Below, in pieces: positions 61,383-64,000 of a DNA stretch of 64,000 nucleotides (position 1 is the first letter of the stretch; the number at the start of each line of letters is the position of its first letter). Below the pieces are notes generated by a model. The model saw nothing but the letters and a program-made list of their open reading frames with translations, made no database searches and was not told the origin of the DNA. The position numbers were made by a program, and so were the translations under genes. Origin of the DNA: Cupriavidus pampae (lineage in GTDB: Bacteria > Pseudomonadota > Gammaproteobacteria > Burkholderiales > Burkholderiaceae). The stretch spans positions 248,001-312,000 of the forward strand of contig NZ_CAJZAG010000010.1 in assembly GCF_914271485.1 (NCBI RefSeq), written 5' to 3'.

Positions 61383-64000
61383 ATGCAGGCTCGCCTGGCC
61401 AAAGCGCTTCCCCCACTGATCGCGGCCATCGGTTCGGCCCACACATACGCCCAGTGTTCGATAACTGGCGGCACCATTTCCGCATCGGTCACGGCGAGCT
61501 GCACGATTGGCACCGCGGGTAGCACGGTCACGGTGCAGAGTCCCGCGACGTATACGGGCTGGATGAATTTCACGTCTGATAATCAGACGCTCACGATCGA
61601 CGCGGGTGCCTCGTTTGTCGGCAGCGACGCCGCGCCGGGACGTCCCTATGAAAAGACGATCGGTGTCAGAGGGGCTGGCATCTCGACCTGGACGCTGATA
61701 AACAATGGGTCAATGGTCAGTTCGGTGAACGCCGATCTGGTGGGACGTAGTGGCGCCCCCGGGCTCAGCATCATCCGCAATACCGGGCTGATGCAAAACA
61801 ATACGACAGGCAATCGGACCGCGATCGCCTCGACCAACAACAACACCAGTCTCGATCTGGTGAATAGCGGAACGATCTCCGCCAACGGCGGCCCGGCGAT
61901 CTGGGCCGACGGTTCCGGCACGACGACCATCGTCAATCAGAGTGGGGGCCAGATTAGTTCGCGCGCGAACTGGTCGATCTATCAGCCCGCCATCACCAGC
62001 CTCAGCATCACCAATGAGGCGGGCGCCACCATCGAAAGTCTCAGTCCCTCGCTAGGCGCCATTCTTTCGGGTGGGGCCACCACGCTTCGCAATGCCGGCA
62101 CACTGGCCACCGCCGGCGGCGCGGGCCAGTCAGCGGTGACGCTGGGCGGCTCGGCCGATACGCTGATCCTGGAGCCCACGTCCGTGATCACCGGGTGGGT
62201 AACCGGGGGAGGCGGGGCCAACGTCCTTGCGCTTGGAGGGCAGAGTGGCAGCGGAAGCTTCGCGCTTGGACAACTGGGTTCCAGTGCGCAATACCGGCTC
62301 TTCGGCACGTTGCAGAAGATTGAAGGCAGCAGCTGGACGCTGACAGGCAATGCCAGCAACCAGACGCAGAACTGGCAGTTGCTCGGTGGCACGCTGCAGC
62401 TCGCCAGCGGCGCGTCGTTGCTTGGTGGCAGCTTCACGAATCCGGCCACCGCAACGGGTCCGGTCACGCTGCGCATCGCCGGCGCGCTGACGGGTACCGG
62501 GGCTGGCATCACCATGGCGGGTCCTTATACCAACTCGGTGGTGCTGGACACCGGCGCCACCTTTGGCTCGCGCACGTTCGTCAACAGTGGTGGCGTGACT
62601 GTGCTCACAGGCCCGGTGCCGTTTCCTAACGCAGTGACCATTTCCGGCGGATCCCTTCAGATCGGCAATGGCGCTACCGGAACCGGCGGTTTCGTGACGG
62701 GTGCCATTACCGACAATGCCGCGCTGGTATTCAACCACAGGACCGACCTGGTTCACAGCGGCCCGATCAGCGGTACCGGAACGTTGACGCAGGGCGGCCT
62801 CGGCACAACCACGCTCACAGCCATCAATACTTACGGCGGCACGACGTCGGTCACTGCCGGCACGCTGCGAACCACAGGCATCGGCACGATCGGCCCGGGA
62901 GCGGTGTTTATCGATATTGGCGCCTCGTTATTCATCGACGGGCCCGCATCCGGTGATTACACCTTCGGCAATGCATTGTCCGGTATGGGGACGCTGCAGG
63001 CGGTGCTGTCTGGCGCAACCAACACGTTCGCGTTCGGCAGCAGCGCGGGTACGGCATTCGGTGGCACGCTGGTACTGGGGACCAGTACGTTCGCGCTATC
63101 CGGTACCAATACGGCGAGCCTGACGGCCGCCACGCTGCAAAGCGACACCGGCAGCTTCACCAACGTTGGCACGGGCACACAGACCATTGGCGGGTTGACG
63201 CTCAATGGCGGCACGCTGGCTTATAGCGCGGCGCCGACCGGACGCATCGCCACGGGCGTGCTCGCGCTTGGCGCCGGGCAGGTCCGCATCGATCCGGCCA
63301 CGCTCGGCGCGGGCACGCTGCTGACGCAGGACGATGGGATTAACGCGCAACTGGTCAGTGCCACGGCGGTAAACGGCACCGCCGCCGCGCTGTCGCTGTA
63401 CGATCTGAGTGGCAACCCGCTTGGTGGCAACAGCGCGGTCAATATCGTGCAAGGCGGCAACACCGTCGCCGTCGGCACCTTCAACGCAGGACTCTCGACG
63501 GGGGCCGGCGATGGACTCTATGCCACCAACCAGCTGATGCAACTCGATTTGCAGGCCGCGCAAACACTGTCACTGTCGGGCGACACGACCGGGACGGCCG
63601 GGGCCGATGAAATGCGTGCCCGCATTACCGGCAGCGGCGCACTGCGAATCGATGCCACCGCGGCGATCACGCTCAACAACAGCGCCAACGATTACACGGG
63701 CGCGACCAGCGTCAACACGGGAACGTTGCGTCTGGGCAGCGATGCGGCGCTTGGCCAGACCGCAACACTCAACATTGCGAGCGGCGCCACGGCTGACCTC
63801 GCCGGTCATGCGCAGCGTATCGGCACGTTGACCGGCACCGGCAACCTGGCCATGGGCAGCGGCGCGCTCGATGTCGCCGGCGGTGGCGCATTCGACGGTG
63901 TGATCGGCGGCAGCGCCGGTATGCTGAACGTTCAGGCAGGCACGCTCACGCTCGGCGGCGACAGTACCTACACCGGCGCCACCACGGTGGCGGCGGGCGC
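61383..64000 (+). CDS. Autotransporter passenger (partial, runs off the right edge)
   Basis: At least 872 codons are open from ATG 61383 to the end of the window. The start reads MQARLAKALPPLIAAIGSAH TYAQCS, a short signal peptide. The rest is Gly/Thr/Ser/Asn-rich beta-helix sequence. PATR-type passenger repeats are clear: LGTTTLTAINTYGGTTSVTA (about 62811-62870), ITLNNSANDYTGATSVNTGT (about 63667-63726) and LTLGGDSTYTGATTVAAG at the edge. These are typical of large type V autotransporters whose barrel would lie outside the window. The beta-barrel domain cannot be seen here, so secretion type is inferred. Confidence 0.88.
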   Translation, partial: MQARLAKALPPLIAAIGSAHTYAQCSITGGTISASVTASCTIGTAGSTVTVQSPATYTGWMNFTSDNQTLTIDAGASFVGSDAAPGRPYEKTIGVRGAGISTWTLINNGSMVSSVNADLVGRSGAPGLSIIRNTGLMQNNTTGNRTAIASTNNNTSLDLVNSGTISANGGPAIWADGSGTTTIVNQSGGQISSRANWSIYQPAITSLSITNEAGATIESLSPSLGAILSGGATTLRNAGTLATAGGAGQSAVTLGGSADTLILEPTSVITGWVTGGGGANVLALGGQSGSGSFALGQLGSSAQYRLFGTLQKIEGSSWTLTGNASNQTQNWQLLGGTLQLASGASLLGGSFTNPATATGPVTLRIAGALTGTGAGITMAGPYTNSVVLDTGATFGSRTFVNSGGVTVLTGPVPFPNAVTISGGSLQIGNGATGTGGFVTGAITDNAALVFNHRTDLVHSGPISGTGTLTQGGLGTTTLTAINTYGGTTSVTAGTLRTTGIGTIGPGAVFIDIGASLFIDGPASGDYTFGNALSGMGTLQAVLSGATNTFAFGSSAGTAFGGTLVLGTSTFALSGTNTASLTAATLQSDTGSFTNVGTGTQTIGGLTLNGGTLAYSAAPTGRIATGVLALGAGQVRIDPATLGAGTLLTQDDGINAQLVSATAVNGTAAALSLYDLSGNPLGGNSAVNIVQGGNTVAVGTFNAGLSTGAGDGLYATNQLMQLDLQAAQTLSLSGDTTGTAGADEMRARITGSGALRIDATAAITLNNSANDYTGATSVNTGTLRLGSDAALGQTATLNIASGATADLAGHAQRIGTLTGTGNLAMGSGALDVAGGGAFDGVIGGSAGMLNVQAGTLTLGGDSTYTGATTVAAG

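Overview
The window is about 64 kb of high-GC DNA and looks like a chromosomal or megaplasmid segment from a Burkholderiales bacterium, most likely Cupriavidus or a close relative. That assignment is an inference. It rests on the GC-rich codon use, three periplasmic tripartite-tricarboxylate (Bug/TctC) receptors each beside a different catabolic gene set, several LysR regulators, a hmuRYSTUV-type haem operon and feoAB. I saw no tRNA or rRNA gene, insertion sequence, prophage or CRISPR array.

Layout. (1) 1-11.3 kb is an exopolysaccharide cluster: a Wza-type export lipoprotein cut by the left edge, a YdjC-like deacetylase, two glycosyltransferases, a WcaF acetyltransferase, WcaI, a Wzx-like flippase, a Wzy-like polymerase, and the GDP-fucose enzymes Fcl and Gmd. 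It resembles colanic acid biosynthesis. A LuxR-type regulator with a degenerate receiver domain follows. (2) 13-16 kb holds small secreted proteins, cyanase (cynS) and a phosphoribosyltransferase. (3) 16-19.7 kb is an aconitase/LeuCD-like dehydratase with a Bug receptor and a GntR/UTRA regulator. (4) 20.3-25.9 kb is the most interesting region. Five consecutive genes look like a functional-amyloid (Fap-like) export locus: a very glycine-rich secreted protein, two secreted proteins that share an RGG motif and an Asn/Gln-rich C-terminal motif, a periplasmic C39-like peptidase (FapD-like) and a coiled-coil plus beta-barrel outer-membrane protein (FapF-like).

(5) 26.1-32.8 kb has a two-segment membrane protein, a branched-chain-type substrate-binding protein, an SDR, a LysR regulator and a divergent AtuA / AtuA-like / Bug operon. 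(6) 32.9-42.6 kb contains a ParB-like-nuclease-domain lipoprotein, a Tat-type F420-reductase-like protein, GNAT, AMP nucleosidase, an OmpW porin, 2-isopropylmalate synthase (with a possible Leu-codon leader) and an Ig-like lipoprotein. (7) 42.6-45.8 kb has two short secreted proteins with two-partner-secretion (FHA N-terminal) domains and no TpsB partner. (8) 45.8-53.0 kb is a complete haem-uptake operon with a Fur-like box, and 53.2-55.9 kb is feoA-feoB plus a Cys-rich small membrane protein. (9) 56.2-61.2 kb has a LysR regulator divergent from an acyl-CoA dehydrogenase / Bug receptor / CaiB-type CoA-transferase operon. (10) From 61.4 kb to the right edge is the passenger of a large autotransporter, cut by the window.

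A short dispersed repeat (core GCAGAAA[C/T]GGGTACGC) occurs six times, five times in gaps between genes and once just overlapping a stop codon. Overall the window is rich in surface and secreted proteins (EPS, amyloid-like fibre, TPS proteins, autotransporter) and in iron and haem acquisition.
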